A stretch of 64,000 bases of DNA from Comamonas testosteroni ATCC 11996 (GTDB lineage Bacteria > Pseudomonadota > Gammaproteobacteria > Burkholderiales > Burkholderiaceae_C), in the NCBI RefSeq assembly GCF_000241525.1, contig NZ_AHIL01000012.1:62001-126000 (forward strand), in the 5' to 3' direction. Positions 36,530-47,530 of this stretch are shown here, piece by piece. Position 1 is the first letter of the stretch. Each line of letters begins with the position of its first letter. The notes under the pieces were generated by a model, which worked only from the letters and a program-made list of their open reading frames with translations, ran no database searches and was not told the DNA's origin. The position numbers and the translations under genes are program-made.

Positions 36530-37398
36530 TGATTTCCGAACTGGTGTTGAATGCCGCTGCCGGCGGCGTCCTGGGCTTGCTGATCGGCAGCTTTCTGAAT
36601 GTGGTCATCCACCGCCTGCCGCTGATGATGGAGCAGGAATGGCATGCCGAAGGCGCGCAATGGGCCGAAGAACAAAAGGACAAGGGCGCCAGGATCGAGC
36701 TGCCGCCGGCCAAGCCTGCTGTCACGCTGAGCCAGCCTCGTTCGCGCTGCCCGCATTGCGGCCATCAGATTGCCTGGTACGAGAACATTCCCGTGCTGAG
36801 CTATCTGTTCCTGCGCGGGCGCTGTGCCGAGTGCAAAAAGCCCATCAGCCTGCGCTACCCTGTGGTTGAACTGGTCTGCGCCGCGCTGTTTGCCTTCTGT
36901 CTGGGCCGCGACGGCCTGACCGTCACCGGCTTTGCCTGGTGCGGCTTCAGCGCGGCGCTGCTGGCGCTTGCACTGATCGACTGGGACACCACGTTCTTGC
37001 CGGATTCCATCACTCTGCCCCTGCTCTGGGCCGGCCTGATCGCCTCCGCACTGCAATGGACCAGCGTGCCTCTGCAGCAATCGCTGTGGGGCGCCGTCGC
37101 AGGTTATATGTCGCTATGGCTTATCTTCTGGGCCTTCAAGCTGGCAACGGGCAAGGAAGGCATGGGCTACGGCGACTTCAAGCTGTTTGCCGCACTCGGT
37201 GCCTGGTTTGGTTGGCAGGCACTGGTACCCATCATTCTCATGGCATCGGTCGTGGGCGCCGTCATCGGTATTGCGCTCAAGATCAACAGCAAGCTGCGCG
37301 AAGGTGGCTATGTACCCTTCGGCCCCTTCCTCGCCGGCGGCGGTTTCGTCAGCCTGATCTGGGGCCCGCAAGCGGTGCTCAGCTTTGCAGGCCTGTAA
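36529..37398 (+). CDS. pilD: Prepilin peptidase / N-methyltransferase
   Basis: A 289-residue integral membrane aspartyl protease that cleaves prepilin leaders and methylates the new N-terminus. The N-terminal cytoplasmic part carries the four-cysteine zinc motif (SRCPHCGHQIAWYENIPVLSY and GRCAECKKPISLRYP). The catalytic aspartates are in LIDWDTTFLPDS near residue 149 and GYGDFKLFAALG near 212. It also serves type II secretion if that is present. Confidence 0.95.
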   Translation: MISELVLNAAAGGVLGLLIGSFLNVVIHRLPLMMEQEWHAEGAQWAEEQKDKGARIELPPAKPAVTLSQPRSRCPHCGHQIAWYENIPVLSYLFLRGRCAECKKPISLRYPVVELVCAALFAFCLGRDGLTVTGFAWCGFSAALLALALIDWDTTFLPDSITLPLLWAGLIASALQWTSVPLQQSLWGAVAGYMSLWLIFWAFKLATGKEGMGYGDFKLFAALGAWFGWQALVPIILMASVVGAVIGIALKINSKLREGGYVPFGPFLAGGGFVSLIWGPQAVLSFAGL

Positions 37399-37401
37399 GC
37401 C

Positions 37402-38028
37402 ATGAAAGTCGCACCTGAGCGCTCACCATTCAGACTGGGGCTGACGGGCGGCATCGGCAGCGGCAAAAGCACGGTTGCGGCCAGGCTGCAGGCACGCGGC
37501 GCAACGCTGATTGATGCCGACCATATCTCGCGCAGCCTGACGGCAAGCAGCGGCATCGCCCTGCCCCTTATCGCCCAGGCTTTTGGTGCCGATCTGATCG
37601 ACGCGCAGGGCGCCCTCAACCGCGTCCGCATGCGCGAGCTGGTCTTCGCCGACCCGTCCGCGCGGCAACGCCTAGAGGCCATACTCCACCCCCTGATCGC
37701 CGATCAGACCCGGCAGCAGCATGAAGCGGCCGTTGCAGCCGGCAGCAAGCTCGTCGTGCACGACATTCCGCTGCTGGTCGAGTCCGGCCACTGGCGAACA
37801 CGCCTGGATGGCGTGCTGGTCGTGGACTGCCGCGAGAGCACGCAGACAGAGCGTGTCATGGCGCGCAGCGCCCTCACACACGAGGCCGTGCAGGCCATCA
37901 TCGACGCCCAGGCCACGCGCACCCAGCGTCTGGCCACGGCCGACTGGGTCATCTATAACGATGACGGGGTCACAATCGAAACTCTCCACGCATATACCGA
38001 TCAAATCGCTGCATGGTTCGGGCTATGA
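37402..38028 (+). CDS. coaE: Dephospho-CoA kinase
   Basis: A 208-residue P-loop kinase for the last step of coenzyme A synthesis. The ATP site LGLTGGIGSGKSTVAARL starts near residue 13, followed by LIDADHISRSL and the lid region DIPLLVESG. It starts three bases after the pilD stop. The pilD-coaE-zapD-yacG order is conserved in beta- and gammaproteobacteria. Confidence 0.95.
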   Translation: MKVAPERSPFRLGLTGGIGSGKSTVAARLQARGATLIDADHISRSLTASSGIALPLIAQAFGADLIDAQGALNRVRMRELVFADPSARQRLEAILHPLIADQTRQQHEAAVAAGSKLVVHDIPLLVESGHWRTRLDGVLVVDCRESTQTERVMARSALTHEAVQAIIDAQATRTQRLATADWVIYNDDGVTIETLHAYTDQIAAWFGL

Positions 38029-38115
38029 TGCAGGCCATGGCTTGGCCTGTGCGTGTGATCGCCGCATGTGCACGTTGACCGCTGATTCCTGTGCACCCCG
38101 AGGAGCCCAGCAAAC

Positions 38116-38871
38116 GTGATCCTGTACGAATATCCTTTTAACGAGCGTCTGAGAACTTATCTGCGCCTTGAGCAGCTGTATCGCCGTCTGCGCGAGCTGC
38201 TGACCCGCGCGCATTCGGTCGATCATCATTTCGCCCTGATCACCATCTTCGAGATCATGGACGTGGCCTCGCGCAGCGATCTGCGAGCCGACATCATCAA
38301 GGATCTGGAGCGCCAGAAGCACCTGCTGGACGTGTTGCGCGACAACCCCGATATTTCCCAGCACATGCTGCATCAGGTGGCGCGCCAGGTGGAGAGCTGC
38401 TTTGCCACCATCAATGCACAGACCGGCAAGACCGGCCAGGCGCTGACCGAGAACGAATGGCTGATGTCCATACGCAGCCGTGTGGGCATACCCGGCGGCA
38501 CCTGCAGCTTTGACCTGCCGGCCTATCACGCCTGGCAGAACCTCGATCCGCGCTATCGCCAGCGCGACCTCGAAGACTGGGCCGGCGAACTGACCCCGCT
38601 GGGTCAGGCGCTTGAGCTGATCCTGCAACTGCTGCGTGAAACCGGCATTCCCCAGCGCGTGGTGGCCGAGCAAGGCGTGTTCCAGCAGGCCATGCCGGCC
38701 GGCCGCAGCTTCCAGCTGCTGCGCCTGCGCATAGACCCGCACCTGAATCTGGTGCCGGAGATCAGCGGCAACCGCCTGCTGGTGTCGGTGCGCCTGCTCA
38801 AGCTGGCCCATGGCAGCAAGCCCCAGCCCAGCAATGACGACGCCACTTTCGAGCTCACGCTCTGCGCATAA
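38116..38871 (+). CDS. zapD: Cell division protein ZapD
   Basis: A 251-residue DUF1342 protein that bundles FtsZ filaments at mid-cell. The N-terminus, MILYEYPFNERLRTYLRLEQ, and the later PGGTCSFDLPAYHAW are diagnostic. Translation begins at a GTG (38116), which is supported by the conserved N-terminus and an upstream GAGGAG. Confidence 0.94.
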   Translation: MILYEYPFNERLRTYLRLEQLYRRLRELLTRAHSVDHHFALITIFEIMDVASRSDLRADIIKDLERQKHLLDVLRDNPDISQHMLHQVARQVESCFATINAQTGKTGQALTENEWLMSIRSRVGIPGGTCSFDLPAYHAWQNLDPRYRQRDLEDWAGELTPLGQALELILQLLRETGIPQRVVAEQGVFQQAMPAGRSFQLLRLRIDPHLNLVPEISGNRLLVSVRLLKLAHGSKPQPSNDDATFELTLCA

Positions 38872-38975
38872 GCAAGTCCCCGACAGTCTTCTCGCCCCCG
38901 ATTGAGCCGCACATTGCGGCTCAATGGCTTTCAGGGTCGGCCACCCGTGTTTTCCAGCTGTGATACATCTACGCC

Positions 38976-39188
38976 ATGAGCACTGACAAGCAATCCCCCA
39001 CCATGGTGAAATGCCCGACCTGCGGCGGCCCCAGCGTTTTTTTGCCCAGCAACAAATTCCGCCCCTTCTGCAGCGAGCGCTGCCGCAATATCGATCTGGG
39101 CGCCTGGGGCAATGAAGAGTTCCGCGTTCCGGCTCAGACGCCTCCCGAAGATGCGCCGTTTGGTGATCCACGCACCGAAAACCAATAG
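38976..39188 (+). CDS. yacG: DNA gyrase inhibitor YacG (zinc-binding)
   Basis: A 70-residue zinc-ribbon protein. The cysteines are in VKCPTCGGPSVF and RPFCSERCRNIDLGAW, matching the CxxC-x(19-20)-CxxxC pattern of YacG, which binds the GyrB C-terminus. It is the last gene of the pilBCD-coaE-zapD group and is convergent with the mutT-like gene. Confidence 0.94.
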   Translation: MSTDKQSPTMVKCPTCGGPSVFLPSNKFRPFCSERCRNIDLGAWGNEEFRVPAQTPPEDAPFGDPRTENQ

Positions 39189-39205
39189 TCTCTAACAGAA
39201 AAACA

Positions 39206-39285
39206 AGAGCGCCTTCCACCCGTCACCTCTTGATTTCAGCTTGTTTATCCAAGCAAATCGAGACTCAACAGGCGCAAGGCGCTCT
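39206..39285. repeat. Structured element with 10-base terminal inverted repeats
   Basis: AGAGCGCCTT (39206-39215) and AAGGCGCTCT (39276-39285) are perfect inverted repeats 60 bases apart. Inside is a small hairpin GCTTG-N6-CAAGC (39239-39254). It lies between the convergent yacG and mutT-like genes. No T run is present, so it is not a standard terminator; a processing site, small RNA or miniature mobile element are all possible. Confidence 0.45.
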
Positions 39286-39305
39286 CCATTCAGGAGCGTA
39301 ACGCT

Positions 39306-39776
39306 TCAATTCTCAGGCTGCTGCGCCTCGTAATGGCTTTGATCAAAGACCAGGCCGCGCTCCTCGCTCAGCCATTGCAGCACGGGATAGGCGCCCGGCA
39401 GGACGGGGTGCACATCAAGCGGCAACTGCTGCCAGGCCATCTGCTGGCCCTCGCGCATCTCGAACTCGCCCGTCCACTGCGTCACCTTGCACCAGTGCAG
39501 ACGGACCAGCGCATGCGGGTAGTCATGCTCCGTCACCTTCCAGGCATGGGCCTGGCCGATGGTCACGCCCAGCTCTTCGATCAGCTCGCGGCGCAGAGCC
39601 TGCTCCACGCTCTCGCCTGCCTCCAGCTTGCCGCCAGGAAACTCCCAGTAGCCCGCATAAGGCTTGCCTGCAGGGCGGCTTGAAATCAGCAGCGCCCCAT
39701 CGGATTCGCGCAACAGCACGCCCACGGCCACTTCCGTGTGCTTGCGCTGCGCCTGTGTTTCAGCAGTCACTTCCAC
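39306..39776 (-). CDS. mutT: MutT-like Nudix hydrolase (8-oxo-dGTP diphosphatase)
   Basis: A 156-residue Nudix protein. The box reads GGKLEAGESVEQALRRELIE followed by ELGV near residues 48-71, with the preceding KPYAGYWEFPGGK typical of MutT. It should clear oxidised guanine nucleotides. Translation seems to start at a GTG (39776), since no in-frame ATG exists before the domain. It begins 12 bases after the DUF815 ATPase gene, the arrangement seen in many Burkholderiales. Confidence 0.87.
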   Translation of the reverse strand: MEVTAETQAQRKHTEVAVGVLLRESDGALLISSRPAGKPYAGYWEFPGGKLEAGESVEQALRRELIEELGVTIGQAHAWKVTEHDYPHALVRLHWCKVTQWTGEFEMREGQQMAWQQLPLDVHPVLPGAYPVLQWLSEERGLVFDQSHYEAQQPEN

Positions 39777-39788
39777 AAGGCTCTTTCT

Positions 39789-40724
39789 TCATTCCAGGTC
39801 TGCTTCTTCAGCCAGACCGTCCACATCTTCAATGCGCTTCTTGACCGTCACGGGACGCTCGTTGCGGCCCGCATAGTCGCGCGCGAACTGGTGGGCCACA
39901 CGGCCGCTGCGCGAGCCGCGCTCCAGCGCCCAGACCAGGGCTTCGGGCCTGGCCGCCTCAATGGTGGCCTGGTCCATGCCCAGCGCGGACAGCCACTGCG
40001 CCACCACGCGCAGGTATTCGTCCTGGCTGAAGGGGTAGAAGCTCACCCAGAGACCGAAGCGCTCGGACAGGGAGATTTTCTCCTCCACCACCTCGCCGGG
40101 GTGGATCTCGCCGTTCTCGCTTTTTTGCTGCGCAAGGTTGTCCGTCATGTACTCGGGCAGCAGATGGCGGCGGTTGCTGGTGGCATAGACCAGCACATTG
40201 GGCGTGGCCGCGGAAACCGAGCCGTCCAGCATGGATTTCATGGCCTTGTAGCCGGGCTCGCCCTCTTCAAAGCTCAGATCGTCGCAATAGATGATGAATT
40301 TCTCGCTCCGGCCGGCGACCACGTCGACGATGTCGGGCAGATCGGTCAGATCGGCCTTGTCCACCTCGATCAGACGCAGACCCTGGGGCGCATAGCTGTG
40401 CAGGCAGGCACGGATCAGCGAGGACTTGCCCGTGCCACGCGCACCCGTCAGCAGCACGTTGTTGGCCGTGCGACCGCTGACGAACTGCTCGGTATTGCGC
40501 GCAATCTTTTCCTTTTGCACATCGATGTTCTGCAGATCGGACAGCTGCATGGCGCCCACATGGCGCACCGGCTCCAGCACGCCGCAGCCGTTCGCGCGCT
40601 TGCGGTAGCGCCAGGCAATCGCCGCATCCCAGTCGGCAGGCGCCTGCAGGGGCTGGGGCAGCACGGACTCGATGCGCTGCATCAATTGCTCAGCCCGCTC
40701 GACCAGGCGCTCCAAAGGGTTCAT
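39789..40724 (-). CDS. DUF815-type AAA+ ATPase
   Basis: A 311-residue P-loop ATPase. Walker A is LLTGARGTGKSSLIRA near residue 89, Walker B is KFIIYCDDLSFEEGEPGYKA near 142, and sensor-like VYATSNRRHLLPEYM follows. This is DUF815, a widespread ATPase family of unknown biological role. I chose the ATG at 40724 because the longer reading begins with a TTG. It is followed within 12 bases by the mutT-like gene. Confidence 0.88.
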   Translation of the reverse strand: MNPLERLVERAEQLMQRIESVLPQPLQAPADWDAAIAWRYRKRANGCGVLEPVRHVGAMQLSDLQNIDVQKEKIARNTEQFVSGRTANNVLLTGARGTGKSSLIRACLHSYAPQGLRLIEVDKADLTDLPDIVDVVAGRSEKFIIYCDDLSFEEGEPGYKAMKSMLDGSVSAATPNVLVYATSNRRHLLPEYMTDNLAQQKSENGEIHPGEVVEEKISLSERFGLWVSFYPFSQDEYLRVVAQWLSALGMDQATIEAARPEALVWALERGSRSGRVAHQFARDYAGRNERPVTVKKRIEDVDGLAEEADLE

Positions 40725-40760
40725 CACATCTTGCACGACCAAATCTCCATCTGTTTTTAT

Positions 40761-40836
40761 AGCTGCTAGCGCTTGATGGATATTGATTTCAGATTAAAAA
40801 GCAATCAAAACTCAATATAGACAAGCGAAAACAGCT
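40761..40836 (-). repeat. R2 AT-rich hairpin repeat, copy 3
   Basis: On the minus strand the arms AGCTG-TTTT-CGCTTG and CAAGCG-CTAG-CAGCT are perfectly complementary around four-base bulges; the inner part is AT-rich, with TCTGAAATC near the right arm. It lies in the argJ-ATPase gap and is the most symmetrical copy. Confidence 0.7.
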
Positions 40837-40873
40837 CCTGAAATTAAAGCACCCAAATAGGGGCGCTCACCAG

Positions 40874-40992
40874 CAAGGGACAGCGAGCAAGCGCCGCCGC
40901 GCAGCGAGGCTGTCGTCCCCCTCCCATAGCGCGCAGCGCGTAGAGAGAGGGGGAAGCGGCGGGGCCACCCAGGCGCCGCCGCTCAGGGGGTG
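40874..40992 (-). repeat. R1 dispersed intergenic repeat, copy 3 (longest)
   Basis: On the minus strand it starts CCCCCTGAGCGGCGGCGCC six bases after the argJ stop, has the core GGGAGGGGGACGACAGCC, and ends GCTTGCTCGCTGTCCC. Extra bases in the centre (GCGCTGCGCGC palindrome) make it about 25 bases longer than copy 2. Confidence 0.78.
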
Positions 40993-40997
40993 CTCAA

Positions 40998-42227
40998 TTA
41001 CGACCGGTAATCCGCATTGATGGTCACATATTCGTGACTCAGATCGCAGGTCCACACCGTCTGCGCGGCATCGCCACGACCCAGCACCACGCGCACCACG
41101 ATCTCCTGCTGCTTCATCACGCGCTGACCGTCTTCTTCCTTGTAGGAAGGGTTGCGTCCGCCGTCGACCACCACATGCACGTCGTCCAGGTACAGATCGA
41201 TCTTGGTCTGATCCAGATCGGCAATGCCGGCATAGCCCACAGCGGCCAGGATGCGGCCCAGGTTGGGGTCCGAAGCAAAAAAGGCCGTCTTGACCAGGGG
41301 CGAGTGGGCAATGGAGTAAGCGACCAGGCGGCACTCATCCTCATTCTTGCCGCCCTCGACCTTGACGCTGATGAACTTGGTGGCGCCCTCGCCATCGCGA
41401 ACAATGGCCTGCGCGAGCTTTTGCGCCACTTCCAGCAATGCAGCCTTGAGCTGCTCGCCCTCGGCGCTGGAGAGCGCCGTGATTTGTGCGTTGCCTGCCT
41501 TGTGGGTGGCGATCAGCACAAACGAGTCATTGGTGGAAGTGTCGCCATCAATGGTCACGCGGTTGAAGGAGCCGTCTGCCAGCTCCTTGACCAGGGGCTG
41601 CAGCAGCTCGGGTGCGATCGCCGCATCGGTAGCCAGAAAGCCCAGCATGGTCGCCATATTGGGACGGATCATGCCCGCACCCTTGCTGATGCCGGTGATG
41701 GAGACCGTCTTGCCGCCAATGCTGACGCTGCGGCTGAAAGCCTTGGGCAAGGTGTCGGTGGTCATGATGCCTTCGGCTGCCGTGGCCCAGTTATCAGCCT
41801 TGGCGGCAGCAATGGCCTTGGGCATGCCCGCCACGATGCGGTCCACGGGCAGCTCTTCCATGATCACGCCGGTGGAGAAAGGCAGGATCTGGCCCGCGCT
41901 CAGGTCCAGCTCCTTGGCCAGAGCCGCGCAGGTGGCACGGGCATTGGCCAGACCGGCTGTGCCGGTGCCGGCATTGGCATTGCCGGTGTTGATGACCATG
42001 GCGCGGATGCCGGTGCCGGCCGCCAGATGATCGCGGCAGATCTGCACGGGAGCGGCGCAGAAACGGTTCTGGGTGAACACGCCGGCCACCGAGGCGCCTT
42101 CGTCGAGCAGGAACACCGTCAGGTCCTTGCGATTAGCCTTGCGCACGCCGGCTTCGGTAACACCAATGCGAACGCCATTGATCGCCAGCAGATCAGCGGC
42201 GACGGGAGCGGAAAGATTCACGGACAT
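40998..42227 (-). CDS. argJ: Bifunctional glutamate N-acetyltransferase / ornithine acetyltransferase
   Basis: A 409-residue self-cleaving enzyme that recycles acetyl groups in arginine synthesis. The autoproteolysis and nucleophile segment is [20 protein letters not shown] near residue 178-197, with the Thr of ATML as the new N-terminus of the beta chain. The N-terminal [24 protein letters not shown] stretch and the C-terminal [13 protein letters not shown] match the family. It is flanked on both sides by R1 repeats pointing outward. Confidence 0.96.
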   Translation of the reverse strand: MSVNLSAPVAADLLAINGVRIGVTEAGVRKANRKDLTVFLLDEGASVAGVFTQNRFCAAPVQICRDHLAAGTGIRAMVINTGNANAGTGTAGLANARATCAALAKELDLSAGQILPFSTGVIMEELPVDRIVAGMPKAIAAAKADNWATAAEGIMTTDTLPKAFSRSVSIGGKTVSITGISKGAGMIRPNMATMLGFLATDAAIAPELLQPLVKELADGSFNRVTIDGDTSTNDSFVLIATHKAGNAQITALSSAEGEQLKAALLEVAQKLAQAIVRDGEGATKFISVKVEGGKNEDECRLVAYSIAHSPLVKTAFFASDPNLGRILAAVGYAGIADLDQTKIDLYLDDVHVVVDGGRNPSYKEEDGQRVMKQQEIVVRVVLGRGDAAQTVWTCDLSHEYVTINADYRS

Positions 42228-42254
42228 CTCTGTATGTTCCTAGAAAAGTAGAAG

Positions 42255-42350
42255 ACACCCCCTGAGCCGCTGCGCGGCTTCCCCCTCTCTCGCCTGGCGG
42301 GAGGGGGACGACATCCTCGCTGCGGGGCGGCCCTTGCTCGATGTCTCTCG
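42255..42350 (+). repeat. R1 dispersed intergenic repeat, copy 4
   Basis: Reads CACCCCCTGAGCCGCTGCGCG, core CGGGAGGGGGACGACATCC, right end CTTGCTCGATGTCTCTCG. Unlike the others it lies upstream of a start codon (argJ) rather than after a stop codon, and is in inverted orientation to copy 3. Confidence 0.78.
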
Positions 42351-42563
42351 CCTGGAGCACGCCACTGATTCACAGTCCGCGGGGCAAGTTCGGACTGCAA
42401 GCAAAACGTTCCCCATTATCGGAACAAACAGAGGCCTGATCGGACTTGCCGGATTTTGTTGCGCAAAAAGCTGCGCCCCAATGCAAACACGGGCCGCAGC
42501 CCGTGTTGTTCGATAACGCATGCTCCAAGCCAGAGACGGCCAGCAAGAGACGCCCCACAGCAA

Positions 42564-42603
42564 TGAGCCCCCTTCAAGGGGAAGGCGCCCAGCGCCTCAG
42601 GGA
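42564..42603 (-). repeat. R1 repeat, left-end fragment at the secA stop
   Basis: On the minus strand CCCTGAGGCGCTGGGCGCC, then TTCCCCTTGAAGGGGGC, the left portion only. It begins one to two bases after the secA stop codon, with a CCCCTT/AAGGGG hairpin. Confidence 0.55.
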
Positions 42604-42604
42604 G

Positions 42605-45364
<2,760 letters not shown>

Positions 45365-45679
45365 GCGTGCGAAGGCACATTGCTTTTTTGCATGTTGCGC
45401 AAAGCAATGTGTCCAGAATCCCTTGATTGTTGGTCTTCAGATGGGGCCGTCCCTGCGGCAGTCAAGAGCCACACCCGAAATGGGTGAAAAAACCTCCTGA
45501 CGCACCCCAAACAGGGACAGGACCAAAAAATGATTCTAACCGCGCAAGCCGGCCTTGGCTTTTCGCTACTCCAGAGCACGTATGGGATTGCACTGCACGC
45601 GCAAATAGCCAGCACTGCGGCGTTCATTCCCGGCTGAGCTAAGCTCGGGCTTGCCCTTGCCCAACTGTTTGCCGCTCGC
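45365..45679. other. Divergent leader region of secA and the DciA-like gene
   Basis: About 315 bases without a gene. Toward secA, a -10-like TAGAAT is read on the minus strand (45538-45533), giving a secA leader of about 160 bases. The secA-proximal inverted repeat is described separately. I looked for a SecM-like leader peptide with a signal sequence in the minus strand and did not find one. Confidence 0.5.
45376..45411 (-). promoter_or_regulatory. Perfect 11-base inverted repeat in the secA leader
   Basis: CACATTGCTTT and AAAGCAATGTG, separated by 14 bases, end 12 bases upstream of the secA ATG. In mRNA this stem would cover the ribosome landing site, suggesting translational control of secA; a DNA operator is the alternative. 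Confidence 0.55.
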
Positions 45680-45988
45680 ATGACCATTGTTCGCCGCCAT
45701 CACGCCGTAACTGCCATCAATGCCATGGAGTCTTCTCCCACATTGGCGCGCCTGGCAGCACTGACTCAGGACTCCAGCAACCGGCTCAAAGCCGTTTTGC
45801 CCCTGGTTCCGCCCATGCTGCGCGCCAGCTTGCAGGCTGGCCCCATCGATGAAGACGGCTGGTGCCTGATCGTGAAAAACAACGCAGCGGCAGCCAAAGT
45901 GCGCCAACTGCTGCCAGCCATGGCGGCTCATCTGCGCACCAAGGGATGGGCTGTCACCAGCATCCGCATCAAAGTTCAGGCCCGATAA
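45680..45988 (+). CDS. DUF721 (DciA-like) protein
   Basis: A 102-residue protein with LKAVLPLVPPMLRASLQAGP and WCLIVKNNAAAAKVRQLLPAM, then VTSIRIKVQAR, matching the KH-like core of DUF721. Larger members (DciA) load the replicative helicase DnaB in bacteria lacking DnaC/DnaI. This copy is short but includes the core. It is divergent from secA, a neighbourhood conserved in proteobacteria. I cannot confirm helicase loading from the sequence. Confidence 0.8.
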   Translation: MTIVRRHHAVTAINAMESSPTLARLAALTQDSSNRLKAVLPLVPPMLRASLQAGPIDEDGWCLIVKNNAAAAKVRQLLPAMAAHLRTKGWAVTSIRIKVQAR

Positions 45989-46010
45989 GGCTTTTTAGGT
46001 ACTAAAAAAC

Positions 46011-46032
46011 AAAAAAGGCCTCCGAAGAGACC
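46011..46032 (-). terminator. Terminator of tRNA-Thr
   Basis: On the minus strand GGTCTC-TTCG-GAGGCC forms a six-pair stem with a TTCG tetraloop, followed by TTTTTT. It lies nine bases after the tRNA. Confidence 0.85.
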
Positions 46033-46040
46033 TATTTGTT

Positions 46041-46116
46041 TGGTGCCGGTTGTCGGATTCGAACTGACGACCTACCGCTTACAAGGCGGGTGCTCTACCA
46101 ACTGAGCTAAACCGGC
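46041..46116 (-). tRNA. tRNA-Thr (anticodon TGT)
   Basis: A 76-base cloverleaf with encoded CCA. The acceptor GCCGGTT pairs with AACCGGC. The anticodon arm reads CCCGC-CTTGTAA-GCGGT, with anticodon TGT and one C-U mismatch at the outermost pair. The T loop TTCGAAT is normal. Confidence 0.95.
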
Positions 46117-46200
46117 GAAGACTGAATTCTAACGTAGAAATTCAGCCCCAAAAGAAGAATCCTGAAATTTCCCGATCTACCGGCAAAAACACTGGCCGGA

Positions 46201-46719
46201 CTACTTCACACGCTTGAGCGCCGGACGGCCGCCTGCGGGTGGCGGCGTACGAGGCGCATCATCTTCGTCGGAAGCTTCTGCTTCCGCCTTGACAGGAACC
46301 AGTTGCACCACGCGCTCGGCCGAGGACTCCTCTTCCGACTCCATATCGGGCTCGACATCCTCCATCGATGGCGCATCGCCATCCTCGGGGACTTCGTTCT
46401 CCTCGGGCGGGAAGGCCATGCCCTGGCCGGTCTCGCGGGCATAGATGGCCATGACGTTCGCCACAGGCACCATGATTTCCCGGGGCTGGCCGCCAAAGCG
46501 CGCCTTGAATTCAACATATTCATTGCCGATCAGCAGGCCGCTGGTCGCGTCATAGCTGATGTTGAGCACGATCTGACCATCACGCACAAACTCCATGGGC
46601 ACCTGGGTGCTGCGATCCACACGCACGGCGATATGCGGCGTCAAACCATTATCGGTACACCATTCAAACAGAGCCCGCAGCAGATACGGACGGGTTGAAG
46701 TCGTTTCAGGGGCTGTCAT
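46201..46719 (-). CDS. sspB: ClpXP protease specificity-enhancing factor SspB
   Basis: A 172-residue adaptor that delivers ssrA-tagged proteins to ClpXP. The folded domain shows TRPYLLRALFEWCTDNGLTPHIAV near residue 8, VNISYDATSGLLIGNEYVEF-like VLNISYDATSGLLIGNEY, and ARFGGQPREIMVPVANVMAIYARE. An acidic linker follows (about residues 95-150) and a short C-terminal ClpX-binding end, RPALKRVK. I chose the ATG at 46719, where similarity begins. A strong terminator separates it from sspA. Confidence 0.94.
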   Translation of the reverse strand: MTAPETTSTRPYLLRALFEWCTDNGLTPHIAVRVDRSTQVPMEFVRDGQIVLNISYDATSGLLIGNEYVEFKARFGGQPREIMVPVANVMAIYARETGQGMAFPPEENEVPEDGDAPSMEDVEPDMESEEESSAERVVQLVPVKAEAEASDEDDAPRTPPPAGGRPALKRVK

Positions 46720-46759
46720 CTCGTTTCCTGACGAATCAAATCCAGAAGATTGCAAAGAC

Positions 46760-46802
46760 AAAAAAGCGGGCAGATGAAGGAAATCCCTTCAGCATGCCCG
46801 CT
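46760..46802 (-). terminator. Terminator/attenuator between sspA and sspB
   Basis: On the minus strand AGCGGGCA and TGCCCGCT form an eight-base outer stem (46795-46802 with 46765-46772), with an inner GAAGG/CCTTC pair, followed by TTTTTG. It begins 17 bases after the sspA stop and ends about 40 bases before the sspB ATG. Confidence 0.85.
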
Positions 46803-46818
46803 CTGCGCTCATGTGCAA

Positions 46819-47430
46819 TTACTTGCGCATGACCTTTTCCGAAGGCGTCAGCGCTTCAATGTAAGCGGGACGCGAGAAGATGCGCTCGGCATACTTGAGC
46901 AAAGGAGCGGCATTCTTGGACAGCTCGATGCCGTAGTAGTCCAGGCGCCACAGCAGCGGAGCAATGGCCACATCCAGCATGGAGAAGTTCTCGCCCATGA
47001 TGTACTTGTTCTTCAGGAAGATGGGGGCCATCTGGGTCAGGCGGTCACGGATATGGGCACGAGCCTTTTCCAGAGCCTTTTCATTGCCCTTGACGTTGCG
47101 CTCTTCCAGAGCGCTCACGTGCACGAACAGTTCCTTTTCGAAGTTCAGCAGGAACAGGCGCACACGGGCACGGTCCACAGGGTCGCCAGGCATCAGCTGA
47201 GGATGGGGAAAGCGCTCGTCGATGTACTCGTTGATGATGTTGGACTCGTACAGAATCAGGTCGCGCTCGACCAGGATTGGCACTTGACCATAGGGGTTCA
47301 TCACGGCGATTTCTTCGGGCTTGCTGAACAAGTCCACATCGCGGATCTCGAAATCCATGCCTTTTTCAAACAGCACAAAGCGGCAGCGGTGTGAGAAGGG
47401 GCAAGTCGTTCCCGAATAAAGCACCATCAT
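46819..47430 (-). CDS. sspA: Stringent starvation protein A
   Basis: A 203-residue glutathione S-transferase-fold protein that binds RNA polymerase rather than acting as an enzyme. It opens MMVLYSGTTCPFSHRCRFVL, with PYGQVPILVERDLILYESNI and the C-terminal helical domain (MLDVAIAPLLWRLDYYGI). It follows petABC, as in most betaproteobacteria. A second ATG one codon downstream is an equally good start. Confidence 0.95.
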   Translation of the reverse strand: MMVLYSGTTCPFSHRCRFVLFEKGMDFEIRDVDLFSKPEEIAVMNPYGQVPILVERDLILYESNIINEYIDERFPHPQLMPGDPVDRARVRLFLLNFEKELFVHVSALEERNVKGNEKALEKARAHIRDRLTQMAPIFLKNKYIMGENFSMLDVAIAPLLWRLDYYGIELSKNAAPLLKYAERIFSRPAYIEALTPSEKVMRK

Positions 47431-47449
47431 GGTGGAGACTCCTAAAAAT

Positions 47450-47483
47450 CAAAAAGAGTGGGTTGCCCACGGCACCCCACTCT
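47450..47483 (-). terminator. Terminator of the petABC operon
   Basis: On the minus strand AGAGTGGG-N13-CCCACTCT is followed by TTTTTG. It lies about 47 bases after the petC stop and 20 bases before the sspA start. Confidence 0.87.
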
Positions 47484-47530
47484 GCACTAACACGGTTTGG
47501 CTGCAGACAACTTCTGCACGGCGGCAAAGC

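Larger units (their letters stand above)
42228..42604. other. argJ-secA intergenic region
   Basis: About 380 bases holding R1 copy 4 on the plus strand, a partial R1 on the minus strand next to the secA stop, and an unassigned middle (42351-42560). I see no gene in it. Confidence 0.6.

Noticed and set aside
45365..45679. SecM-like leader peptide upstream of secA
   Set aside because: No short frame with a signal sequence and an arrest-type C-terminus was seen; only the inverted repeat is supported.
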